Part shown: positions 17,650-27,087 of the stretch, one piece after another
Position numbering within the stretch: the stretch's first letter is position 1
Layout: the number at the start of each line of letters is the position of its first letter
NCBI RefSeq assembly: GCF_030812775.1
Contig: NZ_JAUSTI010000008.1
Coordinates: 186,001 to 250,000, forward strand
Direction: 5' to 3'
Length of the DNA: 64,000 bases
From: Paenibacillus tundrae
GTDB lineage: Bacteria; Bacillota; Bacilli; Paenibacillales; Paenibacillaceae
The notes under the pieces: model-generated
Seen by the model: only the letters and a program-made list of their open reading frames with translations
Database searches by the model: none
What the model was told of the DNA's origin: nothing
Position numbers and translations under genes: made by a program

Positions 17650-18708
17650 TCACAACTGATGTAGCTTCTGATGAAGATATTCCCGGCGTTCTGTCACGTA
17701 GGTACGAATTCTCTCGGGTTCACCAGCGAACACATCCATAGGCCATTTCATATAAGGGTCTTGCTCGACCTCATTGGAGATGTCATGATGTAGTCGATTC
17801 ACAATCGGCATGATCTTCTGCTCTGTAAAAGCAGTCTTCAGATGATGACGCATCAGTTTTTTATATTGCTCGCGAAAGCGGCGAAAAGCTAACATTTTCC
17901 CGGTCAGTTTATTATACCCTTGAATCCGAACAAGACTGGCATCCACTTGAACACCATAACAATTTCTCCCCCAGGTTCCTTCATAATCCCATGGAAGAAT
18001 GCCATATTTGCGAGTTTTCGTTTTCTCATACCACGTATAATTCTGATCGAACCCATCGTAGTTCCCTGTAAATACAGCCCCGCATAACCAGCGCAGGTAA
18101 TTGTCTATATCCATCCTTGTCTGCAAAAATCGAAATAGATCCAATCTGGACTTCGCGTTCAATTGTTGGATAAACATACGCAGCCTCGCCTTATCCACTT
18201 CCTTGCCACGGATCAAGCTATAGCCAGACAATAGATTCGTTCTCGTATCGGTTGACGAAGAGTCCGAATGGATTGCAAATCCAGCATGGTCGTTAATGGC
18301 GTAAAAGATACTACGTACAGGAATTTTCCTTTGGCGAAAAAAGAAAGATTTCACACCTTCGATTCTTAGGTATACCCCCAGAAGCTGTCCGTTCAAATAT
18401 AACACGCAGTGCTTGGTAGATGGCGCATGCACCCGGATCGACTCAAAAAAGCGAAAAGACAGCGCATTGCGAATGAGCGAAGGATCATCGTACTCTGCAT
18501 TAAAGTGATATGTGCGACTAGATGTCCGAATTTCAAAAGACTTTTTTGGATAACCGCGCGTATGCCCTCCCCGATAACGAATCCGAATTGGAATCCGCTT
18601 GCCGTCCATCTGCATAGAGCCCTTCACAAATTGTTCAGACCATATATTGGATGTTAATTGCTCATATTCGTAAGAAGATATGGTGATCCGGTAAACAGGT
18701 AACCCCAT
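17650..18708 (-). CDS. CotH-family spore-coat protein kinase
   Basis: 352 aa. Start chosen at 18708 (MGLPVYRITI), with GGCGG 6 nt upstream. CotH proteins are atypical kinases that phosphorylate serines in the repeat tails of coat proteins CotB and CotG in Bacillus. Family landmarks: the RIRYRGGHTRGYPKKSFEI stretch (about 43-61), LNGQLLGVYLRIEGV (about 105-119), NYDGFDQNY (216-224) and GILPWDYEGTWG (236-247) containing putative metal-binding Asp residues. It is divergent from a CotB-like gene whose tail is rich in paired serines, a natural substrate. Confidence 0.85.
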   Translation of the reverse strand: MGLPVYRITISSYEYEQLTSNIWSEQFVKGSMQMDGKRIPIRIRYRGGHTRGYPKKSFEIRTSSRTYHFNAEYDDPSLIRNALSFRFFESIRVHAPSTKHCVLYLNGQLLGVYLRIEGVKSFFFRQRKIPVRSIFYAINDHAGFAIHSDSSSTDTRTNLLSGYSLIRGKEVDKARLRMFIQQLNAKSRLDLFRFLQTRMDIDNYLRWLCGAVFTGNYDGFDQNYTWYEKTKTRKYGILPWDYEGTWGRNCYGVQVDASLVRIQGYNKLTGKMLAFRRFREQYKKLMRHHLKTAFTEQKIMPIVNRLHHDISNEVEQDPYMKWPMDVFAGEPERIRTYVTERREYLHQKLHQL

Positions 18709-18991
18709 GTTCATCCGCCTTTCAGAAGACTGTCGATTGTCGTTCAATCCCATTCTTTCTGCATCCTATGCAAACACACAGTTAACCGATACTTCTCTAT
18801 GAATATACAAATGATCTAATAGATGATAGCCAAATTCATAACCAAATGGTTGATTGGCTAGACCCTCTATGAAACACGAAACATATGATTACATTACAGA
18901 CAAACTTGAATGCAGATTAAGAGAGTAAGACAACATCAATCATCAGTCATTTCAGTTGTTCTGAACTTATGTGATGGAAGGGGTAAGTGCA
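18709..18991. promoter_or_regulatory. Divergent promoter region of the coat genes
   Basis: 283 bp, AT-rich, no ORF. Both flanking genes should be sporulation-controlled, but I could not fit confident sigma-K or sigma-E -35/-10 pairs by eye. Confidence 0.3.
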
Positions 18992-19831
18992 ATGTCTATA
19001 AATGGTCAGGGCGTAAAAGGTTTAGTCGGAAGAGAAGTCAAGGTTAATCGGGGTGCAGAAGCCGTTCAAGGTAAAGTGGTTGATGCACGGAGTGATTACA
19101 TGGTACTGATCTGTAAGAAAGGATTCGTGTATGTAAATGGGCTAAATATCAAAAGTATCACTGATACAGGTCGTTCCAGCGGTAGCAGCACGCCATTGAG
19201 CAATCCTATACCATCCAATTCCTTCATGGAGGTCTTACAGGCACTTCGTTTCCGTCGTGTACAGATTAATCTGGGCTGCCGTGATGAGGTTGAGGGGATT
19301 CTCGCTGAGGTTAATCAAAGTCAGATCATTATTACGACTGACCGTCAGGAGATCATTCGAATCCCAATCTATCATGTCAAAACAATCTGCGTAGTTCGTG
19401 GCGGTCATAAGTCTACCGGACATAAATCTAGCGGAACAACATCACACCCTGACAAATCCAGTGGGCATAAATCTTCGGGACATAAATCCTGTGACAAACA
19501 TCCACACAAATCTTCCGGACACAAATGCTGTGACAAGCATCCGCATAAATCTTCCGGGCACAAGTGCTGTGACAAACATCCGCATAAATCTTCCGGGCAC
19601 AAATGCTGCGACAAACATCCGCATAAATCTTCCGGGCACAAGTGCTGTGACAAGCATCCACACAAATCTTCGGGACACAAATGCTGCGACAAGCACCCAC
19701 ACAAATCTTCCGGGCACAAGTGCTGTGACAAACATCCGCATAAATCTTCCGGGCACAAATGCTGTGACAAATATCCGCATAAATCTTCCGGGCATAAATC
19801 AATCGGGTACGTCTCTGGACGTAGAAAATAA
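18992..19831 (+). CDS. CotB-like spore coat protein with Ser/His/Cys repeat tail
   Basis: 279 aa. Start at 18992 (MSINGQG), preceded by GGAAGGGG. The N-terminal part (about 1-130) has two Sm-like/CotB-type beta modules (GLVGREVKVNRG; VQINLGCRDEVEGILAEVNQ), each about 55 residues. From about residue 164 to 267 there are eight exact-length 13-residue repeats of the form HKCCDKHPHKSSG. Paired serines next to lysine resemble the CotH phosphosites of B. subtilis CotB/CotG. Cys-Cys and clustered His suggest disulphide cross-linking or metal binding (inference). Divergent from the CotH-like kinase. Confidence 0.8.
   Translation: MSINGQGVKGLVGREVKVNRGAEAVQGKVVDARSDYMVLICKKGFVYVNGLNIKSITDTGRSSGSSTPLSNPIPSNSFMEVLQALRFRRVQINLGCRDEVEGILAEVNQSQIIITTDRQEIIRIPIYHVKTICVVRGGHKSTGHKSSGTTSHPDKSSGHKSSGHKSCDKHPHKSSGHKCCDKHPHKSSGHKCCDKHPHKSSGHKCCDKHPHKSSGHKCCDKHPHKSSGHKCCDKHPHKSSGHKCCDKHPHKSSGHKCCDKYPHKSSGHKSIGYVSGRRK
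19481..19792 (+). repeat. Eight tandem 39-bp coding repeats
   Basis: Exactly 8 x 39 bp with no indels, each encoding one 13-aa HKCCDKHPHKSSG unit; the first unit reads HKSCDKHP and the last HKCCDKYP. Differences between units are mostly silent third-position changes, so the protein sequence is under selection. Other frames are also open here, which creates several spurious ORFs. Confidence 0.9.
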
Positions 19832-20071
19832 ATTCCTGTTGCATAAGCTTAACGTTATCTGCCAGTTTACATGGGAGAATGCTAAGGTGGTTCTTAAAGC
19901 ACCGCCTATTCTTCTCCCTCTGGGAGATATCTACAAATAACATATGAACAATACACTACATATGACACTTTATGAACGGGGATGATCTGCCTAAATGTTC
20001 GTAAACTAGGCAACATCGTCATATTAGTTGTACCTTAAACCTACTATACATATTGCTAGTCAATTTAATAC

Positions 20072-20103
20072 AAAGAACCAGAACAATGATGTTCTGGCTC
20101 TTT
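20072..20103. terminator. Bidirectional terminator
   Basis: AAAGAACCAGAACA (20072-20085) pairs with TGTTCTGGCTCTTT (20090-20103) with a single mismatch, and has A/T tails on both sides. It lies between the converging coat-protein and sugar-binding-protein genes. Confidence 0.7.
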
Positions 20104-20175
20104 CTAAGCTCTTTTTTCAGCTACTAGCATGTTTACGTTTTCAAGCTTGGCTGGCATGTTGTCCAGACTGTACTT

Positions 20176-21831
20176 TTACTCTGATTTCTCAAAATCCGCC
20201 TGTTGCTGTTCATAGATTTCATAGAAATCTTCCCAAACTAATACATTGTCCTTTTCCTTACTCCACCAGTCTTTGTACCACGCTTCAATCTCTGGGCCGC
20301 CACCTTGCTCCCACTTCTGCTGCGCTTCCGTCGCAGCCTGTTCCACCGTATACTTACTGCCGCCAATAATGGAACGAGTGTAAATATCATTGATGGCTGT
20401 CGTTACATTGGTCAACTTCACTTGCAGTTCCTTCGGCAGTTGTGGCATGTGCTCTGAATGAGTAACCCCTTCTCCCACAGGAAGATCCGTCATATATACC
20501 TCTCGCGCTTCCTTGAAGAGACGGAGCCCCTCCTTCTGAGATGGAATTTCTTCACTGAACAGCATTTCAGTGTATCCGCATTTGCCTTCCTCCAGACGAC
20601 TGTACAGCATCGCATAATCACCTGCCCAGCTTACCTCTTGTTTATATTTCTCCTGATCGGAAATACGCGGACAGCCTTGATCATTCAACGTATAATGCGT
20701 GCCTTCAAAGCCATTTTTGAAGGTTCGTCCTGTCTCAGTTTTGGTTAGAAAATCAATATACTGCATGGCTGCTTCAGGATTTTTGGCACGAGCATTAATG
20801 GCGGCTGTCATCTGAACGGGATTGTTCCACACCATGGTATGCTGTCCTACCGAAGTCATAGGCAGGGCAATAACCTTTAATTTCGCTTCGGGAACATTCT
20901 GCATCAGCGTATCCAGTTCCTTAGCTGCAAATCCCGTATAATCTGAAGTCATGGCAGCATACATGCCTATTTTTCCATTCAAGAAATCCTGTTTGGCCTT
21001 AGCCCCATCCTTGTCGGTCAGGAGATCCTTATCTACGACGCCAGCTTCATATAACGCACGTTTGAAAGCTGTTGCTTCCTTCATATTGTTCGGCCCGACC
21101 ACAACCTCGCCGTTCTCCACATTCACCCAGTTGGCGTTGTACATATAACGGAATAGACCTGCTGTATCGCCAAACTGAAACCCGCCGATGCCGTATGTAT
21201 CGTTGGCTCCATTACCATCCGGATCTTGTTCCGTGAAGGCTTTCGCGACTGCGAGCATCTCTTCTTCATTGGTCGGCACTTCTAGATTCAGCTTCTCCAG
21301 CCAATCTTCCCGAATGAAAAAGCTCGTCAGCGGAAACACCTCATTCATACGCCCCACTTCATATAACTTGCCATCACTTTTGATGCCCGCTTTCTTAAGC
21401 TGGGGATACTTCTCCATCAGTGCCTTGTATTCCACACTGGAGTTCTCGATCAGATCATCTAGCGGCATCAACTGTTTCTGATTAAACAACGTATTTCGGA
21501 TCGGTGTACCGAATTCAAAGATAAGATCGGGCGCGCTGCCAGAAGCAAATAATACATTCAGCTTGGATTGGGATTCCCAGCGGGGAACTGCTGTGTATTT
21601 TACATTTGCCGGGCCATTCTCATTAATCCACTTGGACCACATATTATCTTCAATTGTGCCCATTCCGCTTGGGACAGCTCCTCGATCATAGATCGTTGAC
21701 GTGATGTTACCTCTATTACCTTCGCCCTCAGCCTGTTCACTTGAACCTCCCCCAGTGCATCCAGCCAATAACCCACCAATTAAGCCCAGAACGAGACTCG
21801 ACTTCATCCATGCCTTCATCGTTAATGCCAT
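20176..21831 (-). CDS. Sugar ABC transporter substrate-binding lipoprotein (LplA-like)
   Basis: 551 aa, long for a solute-binding protein as is usual in the Paenibacillus LplA/YtcQ group. Type II signal peptide with lipobox LAGC (about residue 25), then an alpha/beta binding fold (SGSAPDLIFEFGTP, FPLTSFFIREDWLEKLNLEVPTN split over positions 60-190). DPDGNGANDTYG is the calcium-loop-like motif common to this group. AGAGGG precedes the ATG. Last gene of the importer operon; no glycoside hydrolase is nearby, so the sugar is unknown. Confidence 0.86.
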   Translation of the reverse strand: MALTMKAWMKSSLVLGLIGGLLAGCTGGGSSEQAEGEGNRGNITSTIYDRGAVPSGMGTIEDNMWSKWINENGPANVKYTAVPRWESQSKLNVLFASGSAPDLIFEFGTPIRNTLFNQKQLMPLDDLIENSSVEYKALMEKYPQLKKAGIKSDGKLYEVGRMNEVFPLTSFFIREDWLEKLNLEVPTNEEEMLAVAKAFTEQDPDGNGANDTYGIGGFQFGDTAGLFRYMYNANWVNVENGEVVVGPNNMKEATAFKRALYEAGVVDKDLLTDKDGAKAKQDFLNGKIGMYAAMTSDYTGFAAKELDTLMQNVPEAKLKVIALPMTSVGQHTMVWNNPVQMTAAINARAKNPEAAMQYIDFLTKTETGRTFKNGFEGTHYTLNDQGCPRISDQEKYKQEVSWAGDYAMLYSRLEEGKCGYTEMLFSEEIPSQKEGLRLFKEAREVYMTDLPVGEGVTHSEHMPQLPKELQVKLTNVTTAINDIYTRSIIGGSKYTVEQAATEAQQKWEQGGGPEIEAWYKDWWSKEKDNVLVWEDFYEIYEQQQADFEKSE

Positions 21832-21890
21832 AGATAAGACCCTCTTTCTCCCTATATTATGAACTGATGCGATGTGACCAACAGCCTGCC

Positions 21891-22760
21891 TTACCCTTTA
21901 ATGGAGCCAAGCATGACCCCTTTGACAAAGTACTTCTGCAAGAACGGATATACCGCCAGAATAGGTATGACCATCACGATGACAGCCGCTGCTCGGATGC
22001 CTTCCGGAGTCAGGTTCGAAATCATTGTTGGGTCGGTAAAATCCTGTACATTCAGATTGGACATAATCATGTTTTGGACAAGTACGGTCATGTTGTATTT
22101 CGACGTATCATTGATATAGATCATCACACTCATGAAGGAATTCCAATAGCCTACACCGTAAAAGAGAGCAATCGTTGCCAGCAATGGTTTCGATAAAGGC
22201 AGTACGATTCGGAACAATAGCCCAAGTTCTCCACACCCGTCGATGCGTGCGGCCTCGTCTACTTCCCCCGGTAGATTTTCAAAATAAGATCGCATGATCA
22301 ACATGTTATACGTGCTCACAAGACCCGGTAACCAGAGTGCGCCATAACTGTTCACCAGACCGAGATTCTGCACAACCAGATACGTTGGAATGAGTCCACC
22401 GTTAAAAATCATCGTAAATACCATCGCCATCGTAAAAAAGCGTCTGTGATAAAAGTGTCTGCGTGATAGCGGATAAGCCGCCATAATGGTTACGGCCATG
22501 CTTAGCCCTGTACCGATTAAAGTAATCTCCACACTGTTCCAAAACGCATTCAGAATCGGCGTCCCCGTAATCAGACTGTGGTACGAGAACCATGTAAAAT
22601 CGACCGGCCATAATCCTACCTGACCAGAAACAACAGCCCTTGCATCACTGAATGATAAGGCGACGATATTCAGTAGAGGCAGGATGCAGCTAATCGCTAC
22701 CAATGACAACAATACATAATTGATTAGGTAAAAGACTTTTTCTCCTCTAGTTTTTCTCAT
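21891..22760 (-). CDS. Sugar ABC transporter permease (LplC/YtcP-like)
   Basis: 289 aa, about six TM helices, with the EAA-type coupling loop EAARIDGCGELGLLFRIVLPLSKP. I prefer the ATG at 22760 (MRKTRGEKVFYL), with GGGAGG 12 nt upstream; a GTG at 22784 would overlap the preceding gene by 7 nt. It pairs with the 22778 permease to form the channel of a sugar or oligosaccharide importer. Confidence 0.87.
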   Translation of the reverse strand: MRKTRGEKVFYLINYVLLSLVAISCILPLLNIVALSFSDARAVVSGQVGLWPVDFTWFSYHSLITGTPILNAFWNSVEITLIGTGLSMAVTIMAAYPLSRRHFYHRRFFTMAMVFTMIFNGGLIPTYLVVQNLGLVNSYGALWLPGLVSTYNMLIMRSYFENLPGEVDEAARIDGCGELGLLFRIVLPLSKPLLATIALFYGVGYWNSFMSVMIYINDTSKYNMTVLVQNMIMSNLNVQDFTDPTMISNLTPEGIRAAAVIVMVIPILAVYPFLQKYFVKGVMLGSIKG

Positions 22761-22777
22761 GCCGCTTCTGTTCCTCC

Positions 22778-23752
22778 CTACCACAAACCTTCGTTAAATC
22801 GACGTGCAATATAGTTCGCGCTGAAAATGAGGATAAAGGCGACCAGTGACTCGAATAGTCCCATTGCTGTCGTCAGGCTGAACTGTGCTCCCTGAAGACC
22901 AGTGCGGTATATATACGTACTGATGACATCCGCAATCTCGTTAACATTGGAGTTCTGAAGCATATACACTTGGTCGAATCCAACCTCCATCACCCGTCCC
23001 ATCGACAAGATCAGTAGGAGGATAATCGTAGAGCGAATGCCTGGAAGGGTCACATGCCAGATCTGACGCAGCTTACTGGCTCCATCCATCTGCGCAGCCT
23101 CATATTGACTCGGATCAATCGTTGTTAATGCCGCGAGAAAAATAATAGCGTTGAAGCCCATGTCCTTCCAGATCCCTGACCCGACAAACACCGCAACCCA
23201 GGAACCCTTGTTATACATAAACGGATAAGGTTCTCCGATCCAGGCCTCAACGAAGCGGTTTACGATTCCATTTTCTAACGAGAAAACCGTCATGATCATC
23301 ATCGCAATAATGACCCAAGAGAAGAAATGCGGCATATAGACCACCGTCTGTACTGTCCGCTTGAAAGCCATGTTCCGCACTTCATTCAGCATAATCGCTA
23401 GAATAATCGGAATGGGGAATCCAATAATGATGCTTAATAAACTGAGGAACAAGGTGTTACGAATAATCTCCACCGTACGTGGATCACTGAACAATGTCTG
23501 AAAATGCTGCAAGCCCACCCACGGACTGTTCCATAGACCGTCGTAAAAATTGTAATCCTTGAAGGCCATGACTAATCCCCCAATAGGTGCATAACGAAAG
23601 GTCAGATAGAACAAAATTACCGGAACAAACATTACCATTAACGGAATATTCATCTTGAATCGTCGCAGCCGTTGCTGCCGAATACGCTGCTTCATTTCAT
23701 CGTCCGGTGGTTGGAAACCAGATGGCGAACCTGCGGTCAGTTCCCCCTTCAT
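22778..23752 (-). CDS. Sugar ABC transporter permease (LplB/YteP-like)
   Basis: 324 aa. Start at the ATG at 23752, with GGGAG 8 nt upstream; GTG/ATG codons at 23761/23758 are too close to that SD. A cytoplasmic N-tail of about 35 residues precedes six TM helices, and the coupling loop reads YEAAQMDGASKLRQIWHVTLP. RYAPIGGLVMAFKDYNF is typical of the LplB group. First gene of the importer operon, behind a cre-like site and directly downstream of the yesMN terminator. Confidence 0.87.
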   Translation of the reverse strand: MKGELTAGSPSGFQPPDDEMKQRIRQQRLRRFKMNIPLMVMFVPVILFYLTFRYAPIGGLVMAFKDYNFYDGLWNSPWVGLQHFQTLFSDPRTVEIIRNTLFLSLLSIIIGFPIPIILAIMLNEVRNMAFKRTVQTVVYMPHFFSWVIIAMMIMTVFSLENGIVNRFVEAWIGEPYPFMYNKGSWVAVFVGSGIWKDMGFNAIIFLAALTTIDPSQYEAAQMDGASKLRQIWHVTLPGIRSTIILLLILSMGRVMEVGFDQVYMLQNSNVNEIADVISTYIYRTGLQGAQFSLTTAMGLFESLVAFILIFSANYIARRFNEGLW

Positions 23753-23805
23753 TTGCATCACTCCCTTCTACTGCTGATGTACTATAGTTGTATTTTAGAT
23801 AAAAA

Positions 23806-23819
23806 TGAAAGCGTAAACA
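23806..23819 (-). promoter_or_regulatory. Putative cre (CcpA) site upstream of the sugar importer
   Basis: TGAAAGCGTAAACA matches the degenerate cre consensus TGWNANCGNTNWCA at all but one position. It is 54 nt upstream of the permease start, as expected for catabolite repression of a sugar-uptake operon. Confidence 0.45.
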
Positions 23820-23853
23820 TTTGATATTTAACGATTCTTTTTTAAATTTCTAC

Positions 23854-23885
23854 ACAAAAATAACCCCACATGCCATCGTGGGGCC
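23854..23885 (-). terminator. Terminator of the yesMN-type operon
   Basis: On the minus strand CCCCAC and GTGGGG (23864-23869, 23878-23883) form a stem followed by TTATTTTT. Confidence 0.75.
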
Positions 23886-23964
23886 ATCCTTGATATTTGC
23901 CGCTAGGGAGCGGGTTTCGTTCGAAACGATATACATTAAATGAAGCAGGCTGTTTATTACATGG

Positions 23965-25065
23965 CTACTTGTGAGGGATTCCGCCTATTTGACTATCTAT
24001 CTGTTCGCCTGTTTGCTTGCGGTATTCCCGGGGCGAGACACCTGTCATTTGTTTGAATACCGTCGTGAAATAACTGGAATTATCGAACCCGGTTTGTTCC
24101 GCGATCTCCGCCATGCTCTGCCGGGTACGGTGAAGCAGCAGTTTAGCTTTCTCAATTCGGCGCCTACTAACATATTGACTAAAGCCCTGTCCCGTCTCTT
24201 TTTTGAACAAATGACTCAAATAATTGGGTGTCACATGAACATGCGTGGAGACTGATTGCAGTGTGCAACTTCTGGAATAATTCATCTCAACATACTGCAT
24301 CACTCGTGTAATGACATGATCCTGATGTTCCTGAGTTAACCTTCTTAGCATATCCAACCACTCTTCACTCTTGCACCGAGCCCAGGCGATGACTTCCGGT
24401 ACGTGATGAACCCATAGCAGTGGCTCTGGACCAAATTGTACCGTGCTACTGGATTCCTGGAGGTGAAGCTGCTGTGCCAGCAATTCAGTCATAACCTTTA
24501 TCAGCATATGTACCTCTTCTTTGGCTCGTGGCAGAGTCATTTGGGACGCTTCTTCCAAGAGTCCATCTATGCGATGAGTCATCGCTGCGAATTGATGGTG
24601 AAGCAATAGTGAGTTCAGTTCCTCTCTCAGTCTTTCCGTTCGGTTGACCTGACTGTACTGTGCCCTAATCTGATTGTCGGACTGTTTCTGGCGATATCGT
24701 TCATGTGCCTTACGAAGCACCTGACATGCTTCGTCGAGGGAAAACGGCTTCAGCAAAAATTCGATCGCTCCGTAACGAATGGCGCGCTGCGCATATTCGA
24801 ATTCCCGATACCCAGTCAAAATAATAATCATGATGTCGCGTCCACTATCGTGTATACGTTCAGCCAAGTCCAGACCGTCCATTATAGGCATGTTGATATC
24901 CGTAATAATCAGATCAGGTGTGCAGTTATCTACAACTTGTATTGCTTCTTCTCCATCTGCTGCTTCCCCAACAACTTCCCAGCCAAGAGGATTGTTACGA
25001 ATCAGATGGATCAGTCCTTGACGAAATAACGTTTCATCATCCACTACAAGCAAACGTCCATTCAC
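23965..25065 (-). CDS. YesN-type response regulator (receiver plus AraC output)
   Basis: 366 aa. GTG start at 25065 with GAGGAG 8 nt upstream. Receiver domain about 1-120 with phospho-acceptor Asp56 (DLIITDINMPIMDG), an alpha-helical linker, and an AraC-type double HTH at about 260-355 (TPNYLSHLFKKETGQGFSQYV; IAEQTGFDNSSYFTTVFKQMTGVSPREYR, shown in part). It lies 5 bp downstream of its kinase and probably activates the adjacent sugar importer. Confidence 0.9.
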   Translation of the reverse strand: MNGRLLVVDDETLFRQGLIHLIRNNPLGWEVVGEAADGEEAIQVVDNCTPDLIITDINMPIMDGLDLAERIHDSGRDIMIIILTGYREFEYAQRAIRYGAIEFLLKPFSLDEACQVLRKAHERYRQKQSDNQIRAQYSQVNRTERLREELNSLLLHHQFAAMTHRIDGLLEEASQMTLPRAKEEVHMLIKVMTELLAQQLHLQESSSTVQFGPEPLLWVHHVPEVIAWARCKSEEWLDMLRRLTQEHQDHVITRVMQYVEMNYSRSCTLQSVSTHVHVTPNYLSHLFKKETGQGFSQYVSRRRIEKAKLLLHRTRQSMAEIAEQTGFDNSSYFTTVFKQMTGVSPREYRKQTGEQIDSQIGGIPHK

Positions 25066-25070
25066 AGCAC

Positions 25071-26939
25071 CTACTCCTCTCTGTTATCTGAATGTTCCGA
25101 ATGGGAATTTTCACCCAACTGATAAGGCAAACGAAGTCGTACAAGCGTACCTTCATCTACCTTTGACTCGATCTGTACACCATAGGGTTCACCATGAATA
25201 AGCTCAATTCTTCGAAGAACGCTCTGCATTCCTATATGTTGACGCTCCTCATCCGCAGGTGCCATGGGTTCCATAATGCGTTCCATCACTGATGTATGCA
25301 TGCCGCAGCCATTATCTGAGACTTCTATGATAAGCATGTCCGGTAGCTCTTCCTGCCCACGCTGGTGTGAGCAACGAATATGCAGATGGCGGTTATTCCT
25401 CTTGTCTGCAAAAGCATGAACAAATACATTCTCCACAATAGGTTGAAGCAGTAAGCGGATCACTTGGCAACGAAGCAATTCTGGAGGAACGGAAATTTCA
25501 ATCGACAATGCTTCCTGATAACGTGCTTGCTGGATCTGCAAGTAATGTTCGATCTGGTTCATCTCGTCTTGTAAGGTCGTTAATCGCTGTACAGGTTCAA
25601 GCGTATATTGCAGCATTTCGGACAAGGCAGTGACCAGGCGAGCTGATTTCTCGTCACCAAGCATATAGAATTTCCAGAAAAACATACTAAGTGTGTTATA
25701 CAAAAAGTGAGGGTTTAGTTGTGCTTGAATTGCTTTGAGCTCCGCTTCTTTCTCGCTAAGTTCCCGCTCGTACACCTCATGAATCAGTGTATCGATCCGG
25801 GAAGCCATCGCATTGAATCGTTCACCGATGAAACCTAGCTCATCCCGGGTCTCAATCTGTACCCGTGTATTGAACTGTCCATCACGCACTCTTTTCATCG
25901 CATTGACTATACTCGCCAGCGGACGCAACAACCTACCACTAATGATTGTGATAATAAGCCAGGAGCATACTATGCTAGCAACCGCAGAGAAGACAGCGAC
26001 TTTTACGATGATCTTCCCTTTATTCTGAATCTGAGCTAGTGATACTTTGCTGACCAAGGTGAAATTAGCCTTATCTGAGGTTTGTTTGGTATACAAATGA
26101 GTCGTGCCCTGTTCATCCCTGATCTCGGTTGCCCCTATACTCAACTCCTTCAAGGGCGGTGGATCAGCATCCTGATTATGAAAGGCATATAGAAGCTCGC
26201 TATTGGCATCGAATAGATACACCGCAACTTCATCATTAAGCCGCAGGTCTTTGAGATACGATTCAAACAGCGAGGTGTTAAACAGAATTAACATCACACC
26301 ATAAGTCTCCAGATCAACAGAGCGCATTAATCGTCCTGCTAAGATCCAATTGGTCTTCTCTTCCTGTATAAATGCATCCGAATCCAGACGATTCCAAACA
26401 TATTCGCCGCCTGTTCCTTCTAATCTATGAACCATCTCTGCCAGATAGGAGGGATTCATCTGTTGAAATGAACCAGCAAAGGCTCCGAGATTAAACACAT
26501 TTTCTTTCAAATCATAAATACGGAGACCCATAATCTCAGGTGCATCCAAGCGTACCTGGTACAATTGATCATCCAATTCATCTTCCAGCTTCATCTGATC
26601 ATAGGAAGAGATACCTGCTTCTTGTGCCTTAATGGCATTTTTAACTGAGGGATTCAGGGTGATATAATCGGTGACTTTATACATATCATTGACCCGGGAA
26701 TCTAGACGTGCAAGGATCTGTTCTGCGGTAAGGCTGTACTGGCGACTCACTTCTTCATTAAAAAGGTCGATATGTATGCGATAGGTAATTAGCCCCGTAA
26801 TTCCTGAGATGACTACCGTGGCCGCCGACAAAAACAAAATGAGCTTCGTTCTGAATTTAAAGCGTTTACAAATTTTATCCCACCACTTCACATACACGCA
26901 CCTCACTCTTACTCCCTTACCAGTTTCTTGTAAAAACAT
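25071..26939 (-). CDS. YesM-type sensor histidine kinase
   Basis: 622 aa. TM1 about 30-55, a large extracellular Cache-like sensor about 56-300, TM2 about 310-330, then HAMP, the His_kinase family H-box QAQLNPHFLYNT (His near residue 409) and an HATPase domain with EVSDNGCGM. ATG at 26939 is kept, with AGGGG about 6 nt upstream; GTG codons inside the first 17 codons are possible alternatives. Probably senses a carbohydrate and phosphorylates the YesN partner. Confidence 0.87.
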   Translation of the reverse strand: MFLQETGKGVRVRCVYVKWWDKICKRFKFRTKLILFLSAATVVISGITGLITYRIHIDLFNEEVSRQYSLTAEQILARLDSRVNDMYKVTDYITLNPSVKNAIKAQEAGISSYDQMKLEDELDDQLYQVRLDAPEIMGLRIYDLKENVFNLGAFAGSFQQMNPSYLAEMVHRLEGTGGEYVWNRLDSDAFIQEEKTNWILAGRLMRSVDLETYGVMLILFNTSLFESYLKDLRLNDEVAVYLFDANSELLYAFHNQDADPPPLKELSIGATEIRDEQGTTHLYTKQTSDKANFTLVSKVSLAQIQNKGKIIVKVAVFSAVASIVCSWLIITIISGRLLRPLASIVNAMKRVRDGQFNTRVQIETRDELGFIGERFNAMASRIDTLIHEVYERELSEKEAELKAIQAQLNPHFLYNTLSMFFWKFYMLGDEKSARLVTALSEMLQYTLEPVQRLTTLQDEMNQIEHYLQIQQARYQEALSIEISVPPELLRCQVIRLLLQPIVENVFVHAFADKRNNRHLHIRCSHQRGQEELPDMLIIEVSDNGCGMHTSVMERIMEPMAPADEERQHIGMQSVLRRIELIHGEPYGVQIESKVDEGTLVRLRLPYQLGENSHSEHSDNREE

Positions 26940-26956
26940 ATCATACCCCTATGTGA

Positions 26957-27005
26957 AAAAACAGAAAAAACTCTGACAACCACAGAAGCGGCAATCAGAG
27001 TTTGA
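26957..27005 (-). terminator. Terminator after the 27088 lipoprotein gene
   Basis: On the minus strand AAACTCTGA and TCAGAGTTT (26968-26976, 26995-27003) form the stem, followed by a T run. Confidence 0.75.
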
Positions 27006-27087
27006 ACACATTTGAATCCGTTGCATATTGCAAATGAAGTAATGAAATTGTACAACCAGACCAGACTTGCATTTGGTCAAGCTGTCA

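Noticed and set aside
19398..19943. Several long ORFs on both strands across the coat-protein repeats
   Set aside because: The 39-bp repeat keeps all frames open; silent substitutions fit only the plus-strand coat-protein frame.
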